Assembly (NCBI RefSeq): GCF_900099805.1
Contig: NZ_FNDR01000001.1
Location: forward strand, 248,001 to 312,000
Reading direction: 5' to 3'
Origin: Variovorax sp. OV700
GTDB taxonomy: Bacteria > Pseudomonadota > Gammaproteobacteria > Burkholderiales > Burkholderiaceae_C
DNA length: 64,000 bases
Within the stretch, counting starts at the first letter, position 1. Each line of letters starts with the position of its first letter. The notes below the pieces were generated by a model. That model did not search any database. It was given only the letters and a program-made list of their open reading frames with translations, and was not told where the DNA came from. This document shows positions 35,812 to 45,936 of the stretch, in pieces. Position numbers and translations under genes: made by a program.

Positions 35812-36363
35812 ATGATCCTGCGCGTACCCATCAAGCACTGCAAGAACTGCGGCACCGCAGTGGTCTACCGCGTCCCCGACGACGGCGACACCAAGGAGCG
35901 CGCGGTCTGCCCTGCCTGCAACACCATCCACTACGAGAACCCGTTGAACGTGGTGGGCACCATTCCCGTCCTGGGCGACAAGGTGCTGCTGTGCAAGCGC
36001 AACATCGAGCCGCGCTGGGGCAAGTGGACGCTGCCCGCGGGGTTCATGGAGCTTGGCGAAACCGCGGCACAGGGCGCGGCCCGGGAGACCGACGAAGAGG
36101 CCGGCGCCCACTACGAGATGCAGGGCCTGTTCGCAGTGATCAGCGTGGTGCGCGTGGGCCAGGTTCACCTGTTCTACCGCGCGCGTCTGCTGGACGACCG
36201 CTTCGATCCCGGCCACGAGACCATCGAGGCCCGGCTTTTCACCGAGGAAGAAATCCCTTGGGAAGAAATCGCCTTTCGCACCGTGCGCGAGGCGCTGGAG
36301 CACTTCTTCGAAGACCGGCGGCGCGGCAGCTTCGATCGCGTGCACGAACTCAGCATCGTTTGA
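35812..36363 (+). CDS. Nudix hydrolase with N-terminal zinc ribbon
   Basis: The 183-residue protein has a zinc ribbon (CKNCGTAV and CPACN, residues about 8-35) followed by a Nudix domain. The Nudix box is GFMELGETAAQGAARETDEE, with the AG of AGFMELGE present. Length and layout fit NudC-like or ADP-ribose pyrophosphatase-type Nudix enzymes. The substrate is not assigned. It is 19 bases after the FAH-family gene on the same strand. Confidence 0.88.
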   Translation: MILRVPIKHCKNCGTAVVYRVPDDGDTKERAVCPACNTIHYENPLNVVGTIPVLGDKVLLCKRNIEPRWGKWTLPAGFMELGETAAQGAARETDEEAGAHYEMQGLFAVISVVRVGQVHLFYRARLLDDRFDPGHETIEARLFTEEEIPWEEIAFRTVREALEHFFEDRRRGSFDRVHELSIV

Positions 36364-36368
36364 ACCGC

Positions 36369-36884
36369 ATGACCCAGGCACCCCGCACCACCCCCATGAC
36401 CACCTTGCTGCGCCGCGGCGCCCTCGCCTGCGGCCTTGCCCTGGGTGCGGGCTTGGCCGCTGTTACACACGCAGAAGTCGTGGGCGATGTCGACACCGCG
36501 TTCAAGCTCATCGGGCCCGACCACAAGATCGTGGTCGAAGCCTACGATGACCCCAAGGTCAACGGCGTGACCTGCTACGTCTCGCGTGCCAAGACGGGAG
36601 GCCTAGCCGGCGCATTCGGCGTGGCCGAAGACAAGTCGGAGGCCTCCATTGCCTGCCGCCAGGTCGGCCCGGTCAGCGTCACGCAGCCCCTGCCCAAGCG
36701 CGAGGAGGTTTACACCGAGCGGCTGTCGATTCTCTTCAAGCGGCTGCGGGTGGTGCGCATGGTCGACCCCAAGCGCAACACGCTGGTCTATCTCACTTAT
36801 TCCGACCTGCTGATCGACGGCTCGCCCAAGAACAGCGTCACCGCCGTGCCCATCGACCGCGGCACTCCGATCCCGCTCAAGTAG
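36369..36884 (+). CDS. creA: CreA family protein
   Basis: The 171-residue secreted protein has a signal peptide, cleaved near THAEVVGD. The CreA signature is HKIVVEAYDDPKVNGVTCYV with SRAKTGGLAGAFGVAEDKSE after it. CreA is a conserved small periplasmic protein of unknown function, often beside creBCD in enteric bacteria. The gene begins five bases after the Nudix stop. Confidence 0.9.
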   Translation: MTQAPRTTPMTTLLRRGALACGLALGAGLAAVTHAEVVGDVDTAFKLIGPDHKIVVEAYDDPKVNGVTCYVSRAKTGGLAGAFGVAEDKSEASIACRQVGPVSVTQPLPKREEVYTERLSILFKRLRVVRMVDPKRNTLVYLTYSDLLIDGSPKNSVTAVPIDRGTPIPLK

Positions 36885-37013
36885 CTTCCGCCGGGTCCGG
36901 CCGCACCGCCGCGCTGAGGGCGCTTTCGCGAGTTTGCTAGCATGCCCCGCGGCGGCTTGCCCGGCGCGCCGACCCGAAGGAACCCTCCGCAACGAAATCG
37001 TTCCAACAGAGCC

Positions 37014-37517
37014 ATGCACCTTCAAGATCTAGCTTTTCGTACCGGCGCCGCGGTTCTCCTGGCGGCCGGCCTCGCAGCCTGCACCACCCCGCAGCCGCCC
37101 GCGCGGCCGGGCGTGTACATACCGCCGCCAGTCCAGCAGCCGCAGGCCATGTTCATCAGGCCCGCCAGCGGCACCACCATCGCCCGCTTCGACGGCGTGC
37201 GCAACAAGGGCCTGGACATTGCCGGAAATGCCGGCGACCCCATCGTGGCTTCGGCCGACGGCCGCGTGGTGTACGTGGGCGGCGAGCTGCGCAGCTACGG
37301 CAACATGGTCATCATCAAGCACAACGAGACCTTCCTCACTGCCTACGCCCACGCGCAAACCATCCTCGTGAAGGAAAACGCGGTGGTGCGGCAGGGCCAG
37401 AAGATCGCCGAAATGGGCAAGAGCGACGCCGACCGCGTGAAGGTGCATTTCGAGATCCGCAAGAACGGCACCGCCGTCGATCCCGAGCCCTACCTGAGCG
37501 GGCGCCTGCAGCAATAG
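37014..37517 (+). CDS. M23 family lipoprotein (NlpD/EnvC-like)
   Basis: The 167-residue protein has a lipoprotein signal (AAVLLAAGLAAC). The M23/LytM domain shows GLDIAGNAGDPIVASADGRV and then YGNMVIIKHNETFLTAYAHA. NlpD-type proteins are usually inactive activators of amidases, and the HxH motif here is HFEIRKNG with only one His, so it is probably not a peptidase. The start at 37014 gives the lipobox at a normal distance. Confidence 0.88.
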   Translation: MHLQDLAFRTGAAVLLAAGLAACTTPQPPARPGVYIPPPVQQPQAMFIRPASGTTIARFDGVRNKGLDIAGNAGDPIVASADGRVVYVGGELRSYGNMVIIKHNETFLTAYAHAQTILVKENAVVRQGQKIAEMGKSDADRVKVHFEIRKNGTAVDPEPYLSGRLQQ

Positions 37518-37530
37518 CGCAGAACGCCCT

Positions 37531-39183
37531 TCAAAGCAGGCTCTCCGGCACCAGCGGAGCCAACAGCTCCAGCTTCCAGCGCGACCAGAAATCTGTTTCC
37601 GGCTCCACGTGCAGGATGGTGTCGGCCCCATCGCCCGACGCGGGATTCACCCATTCGATGCCGCCACGCGGGCCCAACTGCAGCTGATAGGCGCCGTCCA
37701 GGCGGATGAAACCGATCAGGCTGGTGAGTTGCTGCGCAATCTGGGGGCTGAAGATGAAGATCCCGATCTCGGTGTTGTGCAGCATCGAGCGCGGATCGAA
37801 GTTCATCGAGCCGATAAAGACGATGTTGCGGTCGACCACGGCCGACTTTCCGTGCAATCGTCCGCTCGCCGAGCCGTAGATGCCGAAGCGCTTGGTTTCC
37901 TCGACGCGCTTGGGGCTCAGCTCGTAGAGTTCCACGCCCAGGCCCAGCATCTCGGGCCGGTAGCGGCGGTAGCCGATGTGCACCAGCGATTCGTCCGTGG
38001 CCGCCAGCGAATTGGTGACGATGGTGTAGCTCACGCCCCGTTGCCGCACGAGGCGCATCGTCTCCATGCCGCCGCGACCCGGAATCAGGTAGGGCGTCGT
38101 CTGCAGGATGTTCTGCTGCGCGCCGCGCAGGTATCGCCGCACGTTGTAGAGCACGCTGTCGGTCGATTCGTCGGCCGGCAGCCCGCGGGCCTCGTCCGTG
38201 GGCCCCAATGCCTTGGCGGGGGCGTCGGCATACGCTTCGGCGCGCGCCCAGACAAGCGACAACACGCCCTCGTCCAGATCCTTGGCGAGCGCGTTGTTCC
38301 CAAGCAGGTCGGTGGAAACGATGGGCTCGGGATGCAGAGTGTCCGGCCCTCCGGTCAGTTGCTCGAAGCGTTCGCGCAGCTGCTGCGGCGTGCCGCCGGT
38401 CGAGACCAGCGATTCGACGGGATACACATAGGGGCTGTTCCAGTACATGTCGAACAGCGACGAGAGCCGCGGCACGACGGTGCCAGCCACCAGCGTGTCG
38501 ATGTCGATGAAGTTGGAGCCGCCATCGCGCAGAAAGTATTCATTGGCGATGTTGCGCCCGCCCATCACCGCCATGGTGTTGTCCACCACGAACAGCTTGT
38601 TGTGCATGCGGCGATGCACGCGGTCGAAGTCGAGCAGTGACGACGCCCAGCGCGTGCCCAACCGGCCGCGCCCGGCCGGGAACGGATTGAACATCCGCAC
38701 TTCCACGTTCGGGTGCGCCGCGAAGCCCGCGAACAACGGGTCGGCACCGGCGGTGTAGAGGTCGTCCACCAGGAGGCGCACGCGCACACCGCGCTCTGCC
38801 GCATCGCGCAGCGCACGCAGCAGGTAGCGACCGGTTTCGTCGTTCTGCACCAGGTAGTACTGCACGTCGATGGAGCGCTGAGCGCGGCGCGCGAGCTCGA
38901 TGCGCGCATGCAGCGAATATTGCGGCATCGGCAGCAGCCGGAAGCCGCTCAGCCCCTGCCCTGGCGGCGACGCCGCGGTGACCATTCGCCCCAGCTCCGT
39001 GTCGGCGCCATCCGTGATTGCCATCGACGGCTTGCGTTCCACCCCCGCCGGTAGGCCGGCGCAGCCGGCCAGGAACAGCAAGGCAAGGCCAAGCAGCAGC
39101 CACAGCTGCCGTTGAGCCCAGGAGCGGCGGAAGCCGACGTTGACGGCCATCTCTGAAATTTGCGGGATTAGGTGTTCTGACAT
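37531..39183 (-). CDS. Phospholipase D family lipoprotein (cardiolipin synthase-like)
   Basis: The 550-residue protein has a lipoprotein signal (LLLGLALLFLAGC). Two HKD motifs, HNKLFVVDN and HGKSAVVDRN, near residues 205 and 445, form a PLD active site. It is probably anchored in an envelope membrane and acts on phospholipids. The ATG at 39150 is an alternative start. It is convergent with the M23 lipoprotein gene. Confidence 0.88.
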   Translation of the reverse strand: MSEHLIPQISEMAVNVGFRRSWAQRQLWLLLGLALLFLAGCAGLPAGVERKPSMAITDGADTELGRMVTAASPPGQGLSGFRLLPMPQYSLHARIELARRAQRSIDVQYYLVQNDETGRYLLRALRDAAERGVRVRLLVDDLYTAGADPLFAGFAAHPNVEVRMFNPFPAGRGRLGTRWASSLLDFDRVHRRMHNKLFVVDNTMAVMGGRNIANEYFLRDGGSNFIDIDTLVAGTVVPRLSSLFDMYWNSPYVYPVESLVSTGGTPQQLRERFEQLTGGPDTLHPEPIVSTDLLGNNALAKDLDEGVLSLVWARAEAYADAPAKALGPTDEARGLPADESTDSVLYNVRRYLRGAQQNILQTTPYLIPGRGGMETMRLVRQRGVSYTIVTNSLAATDESLVHIGYRRYRPEMLGLGVELYELSPKRVEETKRFGIYGSASGRLHGKSAVVDRNIVFIGSMNFDPRSMLHNTEIGIFIFSPQIAQQLTSLIGFIRLDGAYQLQLGPRGGIEWVNPASGDGADTILHVEPETDFWSRWKLELLAPLVPESLL

Positions 39184-39386
39184 CGGGTCGATGCGGTGCG
39201 CGCAGCGCGCAGGGTGGCCGGTTTCTACCATGAGCCAGTCGAAGCCGCGCGCATGGAGTCTTCCTACACCATCGGCAAAGCCAAGCTGACGCACGCGCCA
39301 TTGCCGCCGCGCCACATTGACCCGACGAATCGAAGCAGGCCGGCATTTCCGGATGCCGGGCGTGTGCCACTCAGCGAGGTATGCGG

Positions 39387-40823
39387 ATGACGAAGAAGAA
39401 GAACAGCAACAACGGATTGCTGGCGCGCCTTGGCGGCAAGCTGACGATGATCGGCTTCGGCTCCATCGGCCAGGCGCTGCTGCCCGTGCTGCTGCGTCAT
39501 TTCGATCTCAAGGCTTCGGACATCAAGATCGTGAAGGCAGGCGAAGACCGCAGCGGGCTGGCAAAGAAGCTGGGGGTCGAGGTCATTCCCACCCGGCTCG
39601 AAGAAGGCAATTTCGCCGCCGTGCTCGAGCCGCTGCTCGGCAAAGGCGACTTCCTGGTCAACCTGTCGGTCGATGTCTCCAGTCTTGCGCTCATCAAGCT
39701 CTGCCGCGAGCGCGGGGTCTTCTATCTCGACACCTGCAACGAGCCTTGGGATGGCCGGTACGACGACCCCGGCCTCCCTCCTTCGCGCCGTTCGAACTAC
39801 AGCCTGCGCGAGGAGCTGCCGGCCTGGCGCCTCGACAAGCGCAGCGGACCCACGGCAATCATCACGCAAGGCGCCAACCCCGGCGTGGTGTCGGCGCTTG
39901 TCAAGCAAGCGCTGCTGAATATCGCGGCCGACACGCATGCCGAACTCGAGTCGATGCCCACCAGCTACGAGGATTGGGCCGCGCTCGCGCAGCAGCTCGA
40001 GATCAAGGTGATTCACATTGCCGAACGCGACACGCAGGTCGCCCGCCAGCGCAAGCAGAGAAACGAATTCGTCAACACCTGGTCGATACGGGGCTTCGTC
40101 GACGAAGGACTTCAACCCGCCGAGCTGGGATGGGGCACGCACGAGCGACATTGGCCGGCCGATGCGGCGCGACACGGCTTCGGCAGCGACGCGGCCATCT
40201 ATCTGAGCCGCCCGGGCATCGGCACGCGAGTTCGCAGCTGGACGCCGCTCGAAGGTCCCTACCACGGCTTCCTGGTCACGCATGCCGAATCGATCTCGAT
40301 TGCCGACCACCTGACGCTGCGCAAGGACGGCGAGGTGCTGTACCGCCCCACGGTGCACTATGCCTATCACCCCTGTGACGACGCCGTGCTCTCCCTGCAC
40401 GAACTGGCGGGAAAGAACTGGCAGCTGCAACACCATCAGAGAATCGTGCGCGACGAAATCGCCGAAGGCATGGACGAACTCGGCGTGCTGTTGATGGGCA
40501 ACCCCAAGGGCGTCTATTGGTATGGCTCGCGACTCACCATCGAACAGGCGCGCGAACTCGCGCCTGCCAACAGCGCCACCAGCCTGCAGGTGGTGGCCGG
40601 CATCCTGGGCGGCATGGTGTGGGCGCTGCGCAATCCCGATGCGGGGCTGGTGGAGCCGGACGACCTCGACCACCGCGTGGTGCTTGAAGCCGCCATGCCC
40701 TATCTGGGAGAAGTGGTGGGCGTGTATGGCGACTGGACGCCGCTGAAGGACCGCTGTCCGCTCTTCAAGGAGGAAATGGACAGTGAAGATCCGTGGCAGT
40801 TCCTCAACTTCCGGGTGACGTGA
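39387..40823 (+). CDS. hss: Homospermidine synthase
   Basis: The 478-residue protein is of the saccharopine-dehydrogenase-like Hss family. It has the NAD-binding motif LTMIGFGSIGQALLPVLL and ITQGANPGVVSALVKQALLN near residue 167. Hss makes sym-homospermidine from two putrescines, or from spermidine and putrescine, using NAD+. Start 39387 is chosen because GAGG lies about 8 bases upstream; ATG 39381 is adjacent. The next gene is a PuuB-like oxidase on the same strand. Confidence 0.93.
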   Translation: MTKKKNSNNGLLARLGGKLTMIGFGSIGQALLPVLLRHFDLKASDIKIVKAGEDRSGLAKKLGVEVIPTRLEEGNFAAVLEPLLGKGDFLVNLSVDVSSLALIKLCRERGVFYLDTCNEPWDGRYDDPGLPPSRRSNYSLREELPAWRLDKRSGPTAIITQGANPGVVSALVKQALLNIAADTHAELESMPTSYEDWAALAQQLEIKVIHIAERDTQVARQRKQRNEFVNTWSIRGFVDEGLQPAELGWGTHERHWPADAARHGFGSDAAIYLSRPGIGTRVRSWTPLEGPYHGFLVTHAESISIADHLTLRKDGEVLYRPTVHYAYHPCDDAVLSLHELAGKNWQLQHHQRIVRDEIAEGMDELGVLLMGNPKGVYWYGSRLTIEQARELAPANSATSLQVVAGILGGMVWALRNPDAGLVEPDDLDHRVVLEAAMPYLGEVVGVYGDWTPLKDRCPLFKEEMDSEDPWQFLNFRVT

Positions 40824-42137
40824 TTGCTGTTGCGCAAGGAACTCGGCGTTGTCGAGAATTCATACTACGAAGCCAGCGTGCAGCGGGCGACGCGGTTCGA
40901 GGCCACACGCCCGCTCGAAGGCATTGCCACTGCCGACGTGTGCGTGGTGGGCGGCGGGCTGGCGGGGCTCTCGGCGGCGCTCGAACTTGCCACGCGCGGC
41001 TTTGCCGTGGTGCTGCTCGAAGCCCAGCGCGTCGGCTGGGGCGCTTCGGGCCGCAACGGCGGACAGGTGATCGTCGGCTTCGGCTCTGACGGCGAAGAAG
41101 CGATTGAAGACCAGTTTTCGCCCGAAGACGTGCGCCGTGCCTGGAGCATCTCGGTCGAAGGGCTGGATCTCATGCAGGAGCGGATTGCGAGCTACGCGAT
41201 CGACTGCGACTGGCAACCCGGCTATCTGAACCTTTCGGTCAAGCCGTCCAAGTCGCGTGCGCTTCGCGAATGGATGGACCACGTGCACCGCGTGCACGGC
41301 TATCCGCTCCGATGGCTGGGGCCCAAAGACGTTGCGGAGTGCGTGGCCAGCGAGCGCTTCGACGCCGGCACTTTCGACGCGCGCTCAGGCCATCTGCATC
41401 CGCTGAAATATTCGCTGGGCCTTGCGGGCGCCGCGCGCGCCGCGGGTGCCCAGCTGCACGAAAACTCGGCCGCGCAAGTGATCGAGCGCGGTCCCCGCCC
41501 CATCGTCAAGACCGCGCAGGGCGAGGTGCGGTGCAGCTACGTGGTGCTGGCCGGCAATGTCTACCTCGCCGAATACGGGGACGACGTGGCACCCGAGGTG
41601 TCGTCGCGCATCATGCCCGTGGGCACCTACATGATCGCCACCGAGCCGATGGACAAGGCACGCGCGGATTCGCTCATGCGAGGCAGGCCGGCGGCATCGG
41701 ACACGAACTTCGTCCTCGACTATTTCCGCCTGAGCGCGGACCATCGTCTGCTGTTCGGCTCGGGCGACAGCTACAGCGCGAGGACGCCGCGCAACCTGAT
41801 CGAAAAGATCCGCAAGAGCATGCTTGCGGTTTTTCCCCAACTGTCGGATCTGGGCGTCGACCACGCATGGGGCGGCTTCGTCGACATCACCATGAACCAG
41901 GCGCCGGACTTCGGGCGCATCGGAGGCAACATCTACTACCTGCAAGGCTTCTCCGGCCATGGCCTGGCGCTCACCGGCATGGCGGGCAAGCTGGCGGCCG
42001 AGGCCATTGCGGGACAGGCGGAACGCTTCGATCTTTTCGCGCGCATCGGGCACCACTCCTTTCCCGGCGGCACCATGCTGCGCACCCCTGCGCTGGTGCT
42101 GGGAATGATGTATTACCGCCTGCGGGATCTTCTGTAG
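40824..42137 (+). CDS. FAD-dependent oxidoreductase (PuuB/GlpD-like amine oxidase)
   Basis: The 437-residue protein starts directly after hss, with TTG at 40824 or a nearby downstream codon. The N-terminal dinucleotide fold is ADVCVVGGGLAGLSAALELA, and GWGASGRNGGQVIVGF is typical of gamma-glutamylputrescine oxidase-type enzymes. The C-terminal YYLQGFSGHGLALTG is the conserved FAD-binding end. It probably oxidises an amine of the polyamine pathway or an amino acid. Confidence 0.88.
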   Translation: MLLRKELGVVENSYYEASVQRATRFEATRPLEGIATADVCVVGGGLAGLSAALELATRGFAVVLLEAQRVGWGASGRNGGQVIVGFGSDGEEAIEDQFSPEDVRRAWSISVEGLDLMQERIASYAIDCDWQPGYLNLSVKPSKSRALREWMDHVHRVHGYPLRWLGPKDVAECVASERFDAGTFDARSGHLHPLKYSLGLAGAARAAGAQLHENSAAQVIERGPRPIVKTAQGEVRCSYVVLAGNVYLAEYGDDVAPEVSSRIMPVGTYMIATEPMDKARADSLMRGRPAASDTNFVLDYFRLSADHRLLFGSGDSYSARTPRNLIEKIRKSMLAVFPQLSDLGVDHAWGGFVDITMNQAPDFGRIGGNIYYLQGFSGHGLALTGMAGKLAAEAIAGQAERFDLFARIGHHSFPGGTMLRTPALVLGMMYYRLRDLL

Positions 42138-42155
42138 AACGTTCGCGTTCTCCCT

Positions 42156-44576
42156 TTAGTCGTCGCCCGCCACCAGCACGCCAAGTTCGCGTGCCGGATG
42201 CCGATGCTTCGCGAGCGCCGCGACGAAGGCCTTGAGGGCCGACTCGAAATTCTCCGCGCCGGCGCGCAGCACGCCCGGATCCGGATCGCCCGAAGGCAGG
42301 GCCTCGGGAATTTTCGCTTCGGCCAAAAGGACGGCGGACGCGCCGAGCGCAAGAATCGTCTTGCCGTGTTGGAACTGATCCTTGATGAACGGCTCGGTGT
42401 GGAGATTGGCGGAGAGAAGCTCCACGCCGCCTGCTCCATCGGGCAGCACGAGCGCGTCGAACAGGAAGCCGGGTTCGTTCTCCATCGAGGCATCGGCTTC
42501 CATCGTCTCGCCCTCGGCCGTGCGGAACGGGCCTATACGCGGACCCACCAGCCGGCCCACGGCGCCTTCGGCCAGCAACGCCGCCTGGATGGCCGCAATC
42601 TGCTCGCCCTGTATGCCATCCGCCACCAGCAATGCCACCTTGCGCGTTCGCACCGATCCGTCGCCGGGCCGCGCCATCAGCGAGAGTGAAGGCGAGCGCG
42701 TCACTTCCGGCTTCACGGGCTGCTCGAGTGCCATGGGCAGCGCGGGCGGCAGCGGCATGCCCAACCCCTCGGCCACCTGCTGCGCCAGCAGCGGCGATGC
42801 GTTGACGAGGCTCGCCACCATGCGTTCGCGCACGGCAGGCACGGTGCATTTCGAGAGCTCGAAGCGAAACGCGGCCGCGATGTGCGCCTGCTCGGTCGGC
42901 GTCTGGCTGTCGAAGAAAAGCCTGGCCTGCGTGTAGTGATCGGCAAATTTCTCGGGTTTGCCGCGCACCTTGTCCTGCTCCACGCGCTGGGGAAAGGTCA
43001 TGAAGCCCGCCGAAGCGCCGGCCTGGAATGGACAGCCGCCGCCCAGCGAGTTCGGCTCGTAGGCCGAACGCCCTCGATGGACGGCCTGGCGGTGCATTCC
43101 GTCGCGCTGGTTGTTGTGCACCTGCGCCATCGGCGCGTTGATCGGCAGCTCATGAAAGTTCGGTCCGCCCAGCCGCGTGATCTGCGTGTCGACATACGAG
43201 TGGATACGCCCCGCGAGCAGCGGGTCGTTGGTGAAGTCGATGCCCGGCACCACGTGCGCGGCACAGAACGCCACCTGCTCCGTCTCGGCAAAGAAATTGT
43301 CGGGATTGCGGTTGAGCACCAGGCGGCCTACCGGCGTGAGCGGCACCAGTTCTTCCGGCACGATCTTGGTGGCGTCGAGCACGTCGAAACTGAAGGCATC
43401 GGCCTCTTCCTCGGTGAAGATCTGCAGGCCAAGTTCCCATTCCGGAAACTCCCCGGCCTCGATGGCCTCCCACAGGTCGCGGCGATGAAAGTCGGGGTCG
43501 GCACCCGAGATCTTCACCGCCTCCTCCCACACCAGCGAATGGGTTCCGAGAACAGGTGTCCAGTGGAACTTGCAGAACACGGAATCGCCGGCTTCGTTCA
43601 CCAGCCTGAAGGTGTGCACGCCAAAGCCTTGCATCATGCGAAAGCTGCGCGGAATGGCACGGTCTGACATCGCCCACATCAGCATGTGGGTCGACTCGGG
43701 CATGAGCCCGACGAAATCCCAGAAGGTGTCGTGCGCGCTGGCGGCCTGCGGCATCTGGTGATGCGGCTCGGGTTTCACGGCGTGGACGAGATCCGGGAAT
43801 TTCATCGCGTCCTGGATGAAGAACACCGGCATGTTGTTGCCCACCAGGTCCCAGTTGCCCTCGTCCGTGTAGAACTTGACGGCGAAGCCGCGCACGTCGC
43901 GCGCGGTGTCCTTGGAGCCACGCTCGCCCGCCACGGTGGAAAAGCGCACGAAGACCGGTGTGATTTTTCCCGCTTCGCGCAAAGGGGCAGCCTTGGTGAA
44001 CTGCGGAATGCCTTCGTAGCACTCGAAAAAGCCGTGGGCGCCCGAGCCGCGCGCATGCACGATGCGCTCCGGAATGCGCTCGTGGTCGAAGTGGGTGATC
44101 TTTTCGCGAAGAATGAAGTCTTCCAGCAGCGCGGGGCCGCGCAGTCCGGCCTTCAGCGAGTTCTGGTTGTCCGCGATGGGCACACCCTGATTGGTGGTGA
44201 GCCGTTGGCCACCCGAGTCCACGCGCACCCTGTCAAGGGATTCGATGGTGGCGTTCAGGCCCGGCATGGCCATGCTGCCGGTCTTCTCCGAACCGATCTC
44301 TTCCGAGAGCGTGCTGGCGGTTGCCGCCGACGACAGCGGCTCAGCTGTCTGGCCGGCCTGGGGGCGAAGCGCGTTGTCGTGTCCATGCTCCAGCGGCTTG
44401 TTCGCGTTGAAAGGCATCGAAGCCGCAAGCGCCTGCGCGTGCGCGGCTTTTTGCGATGGTGGGTCGGGCGGTAAACCGCCCGGCAGGTTCGCGGCGCCGC
44501 TGTCGGTATTGCGGGCGGCTGCCGCAGCGCTGGTGGTGGCGCGGTCGGAACCGGGAGGCAGCTTCGAGGTTGGCAT
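42156..44576 (-). CDS. katE: Catalase HPII
   Basis: The 806-residue catalase has the large-subunit HPII form. Catalytic His is in [17 protein letters not shown] near residue 175. The heme Tyr lies in the [19 protein letters not shown] region. The C-terminal domain from about 640 is the glutamine-amidotransferase-like extra domain seen in HPII ([20 protein letters not shown]). The N-terminal 60 residues are Pro/Ala-rich and polar. GGAG precedes ATG 44576. It is the last gene of a long minus-strand cluster with two hemerythrins. Confidence 0.95.
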   Translation of the reverse strand: MPTSKLPPGSDRATTSAAAAARNTDSGAANLPGGLPPDPPSQKAAHAQALAASMPFNANKPLEHGHDNALRPQAGQTAEPLSSAATASTLSEEIGSEKTGSMAMPGLNATIESLDRVRVDSGGQRLTTNQGVPIADNQNSLKAGLRGPALLEDFILREKITHFDHERIPERIVHARGSGAHGFFECYEGIPQFTKAAPLREAGKITPVFVRFSTVAGERGSKDTARDVRGFAVKFYTDEGNWDLVGNNMPVFFIQDAMKFPDLVHAVKPEPHHQMPQAASAHDTFWDFVGLMPESTHMLMWAMSDRAIPRSFRMMQGFGVHTFRLVNEAGDSVFCKFHWTPVLGTHSLVWEEAVKISGADPDFHRRDLWEAIEAGEFPEWELGLQIFTEEEADAFSFDVLDATKIVPEELVPLTPVGRLVLNRNPDNFFAETEQVAFCAAHVVPGIDFTNDPLLAGRIHSYVDTQITRLGGPNFHELPINAPMAQVHNNQRDGMHRQAVHRGRSAYEPNSLGGGCPFQAGASAGFMTFPQRVEQDKVRGKPEKFADHYTQARLFFDSQTPTEQAHIAAAFRFELSKCTVPAVRERMVASLVNASPLLAQQVAEGLGMPLPPALPMALEQPVKPEVTRSPSLSLMARPGDGSVRTRKVALLVADGIQGEQIAAIQAALLAEGAVGRLVGPRIGPFRTAEGETMEADASMENEPGFLFDALVLPDGAGGVELLSANLHTEPFIKDQFQHGKTILALGASAVLLAEAKIPEALPSGDPDPGVLRAGAENFESALKAFVAALAKHRHPARELGVLVAGDD

Positions 44577-44627
44577 GAAAACTCCATTCAATGACTAGCG
44601 TCGGTGTCGCAGCAACAGGGCGAGTTC

Positions 44628-45221
44628 TCAGGCGCGCGCATGCCAGCGCCGGTGGCCGGAGCGCCGTGCCAGCAAGAGCCCGGCTGCGGCCAGCCCGACC
44701 ATCGCGATGGCCGCGGTGTTGCCTGAAGCCGCGCGGCCCATGTCCAGAGCGATCTCGCCGGAGCGCGGCCCGGCAAGCTGCAGCCGGCGCTTGGTCATCT
44801 GCGCGCCCATTTCGCCGAGCTTGTCGGCCAGCAGCTTCTCGGCCGCGGGCAGCAGAATCGTTTCTTCGTCCGCGACGTGATGCATCACGTCCCGCATCAG
44901 CGACGACAGAGTCTCGTCGTAGTCGCGCGCTTCGGGCTCCATGGTGCGCAGCAGGCTGATGAGGCGGCGCATCTCCGAATGCTCGTCGCGCGCCTTCGTG
45001 ATTCGTTCGTCCTCGCAGACCTTGCTCAACTCGGGATAGAAGATTTCTTCTTCGAGCTGCGCATGAATTTCGAGTGCGGTGCAGATGGTGTTGACCAGTC
45101 CCTTTTTCACGCGGGACGGCGCACTTGCCTTGTACTGGTGAAAGGTGGAAAGCACGTGCGTGTGGTCCAGGCGAATCATGTTGGTCGCCGTGGGAAACAG
45201 CCGGGAAACGATATTTGTCAT
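44628..45221 (-). CDS. Hemerythrin HHE domain protein
   Basis: The 197-residue protein has a hemerythrin four-helix domain (residues about 15-155). The iron ligands are in RLDHTHVLSTFH, HAQLEEEIFYPEL, ARDEHSEM and MHHVADEETILLP. A C-terminal hydrophobic segment (AAIAMVGLAAAGLLLA) and a basic tail follow, which may anchor it. Such proteins bind O2 or sense redox and NO. GGAG precedes the chosen start. Confidence 0.9.
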   Translation of the reverse strand: MTNIVSRLFPTATNMIRLDHTHVLSTFHQYKASAPSRVKKGLVNTICTALEIHAQLEEEIFYPELSKVCEDERITKARDEHSEMRRLISLLRTMEPEARDYDETLSSLMRDVMHHVADEETILLPAAEKLLADKLGEMGAQMTKRRLQLAGPRSGEIALDMGRAASGNTAAIAMVGLAAAGLLLARRSGHRRWHARA

Positions 45222-45315
45222 GGTGAGCTCCAAGGCGAAGAGGGAAAAAAGGGCGCCCGGCCGATGCCGGCCGGGCGTCGGGATCAACGGCCAAAGGCCG
45301 GCTCGGGCCTCCCGC

Positions 45316-45813
45316 TCAGGCGGCCACGCCCGTGACCTCTTCCATCAATTCTTCCTTGCGCATTGCAAGCTGCTCGCGCATGGCCATCAGGTCCAGGCTC
45401 TTGGCTGCGCGTGCCTTGACGAAGATCTCGTTGCGCTCTTCCTTCACGTGGTGGTCGATGTACTCGCCCAGCACGATGACCTTGGCGTCGAACTTGTCGT
45501 CCACGTCGGTGGCCGATTCGATCTGCGCGATCAGTTCCTTGGCGGTGCCATGCTCGACTTCGGCCTCGTCCAGCAGATCGGTTTCGCTGATCGCCTCGCG
45601 CAACGCCGGGTAGAAAATTTCTTCCTCGATCTGCGCGTGAACGGTCAGCTCGGTACAGATCTGGTTGGCAAGCTCGCGCTTCTTCTGCTGCGCATTGGCA
45701 GCTCGCGAATGAGTCAGTTCCTCATATTCCTTGAACATCTTCTTGACGTTGCGGTGGTCCGTGTCGAGAAGGCTGCAGGCGTCGGGTGCTGCGCGCTTGG
45801 TGGAGGTGGGCAT
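45316..45813 (-). CDS. Hemerythrin HHE domain protein
   Basis: The 165-residue protein has the same HHE pattern: LLDTDHRNVKKMFKEY, HAQIEEEIFYPAL, EVEHGTAKELI and YIDHHVKEERNEIF. It lacks the C-terminal membrane segment of its neighbour. The two are paralogues in tandem. Confidence 0.9.
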   Translation of the reverse strand: MPTSTKRAAPDACSLLDTDHRNVKKMFKEYEELTHSRAANAQQKKRELANQICTELTVHAQIEEEIFYPALREAISETDLLDEAEVEHGTAKELIAQIESATDVDDKFDAKVIVLGEYIDHHVKEERNEIFVKARAAKSLDLMAMREQLAMRKEELMEEVTGVAA

Positions 45814-45936
45814 CGTGGGCTCCGGTTGGGTTGATGGAAGCTGAACGATGAAAGGACTGCAAATCCCGCGACGTAGGAAAGCTCCTTGAGTGCACGTAGC
45901 ACGGCGCACTACCCGCGCGCCGCGCTCCCGCCAGGC

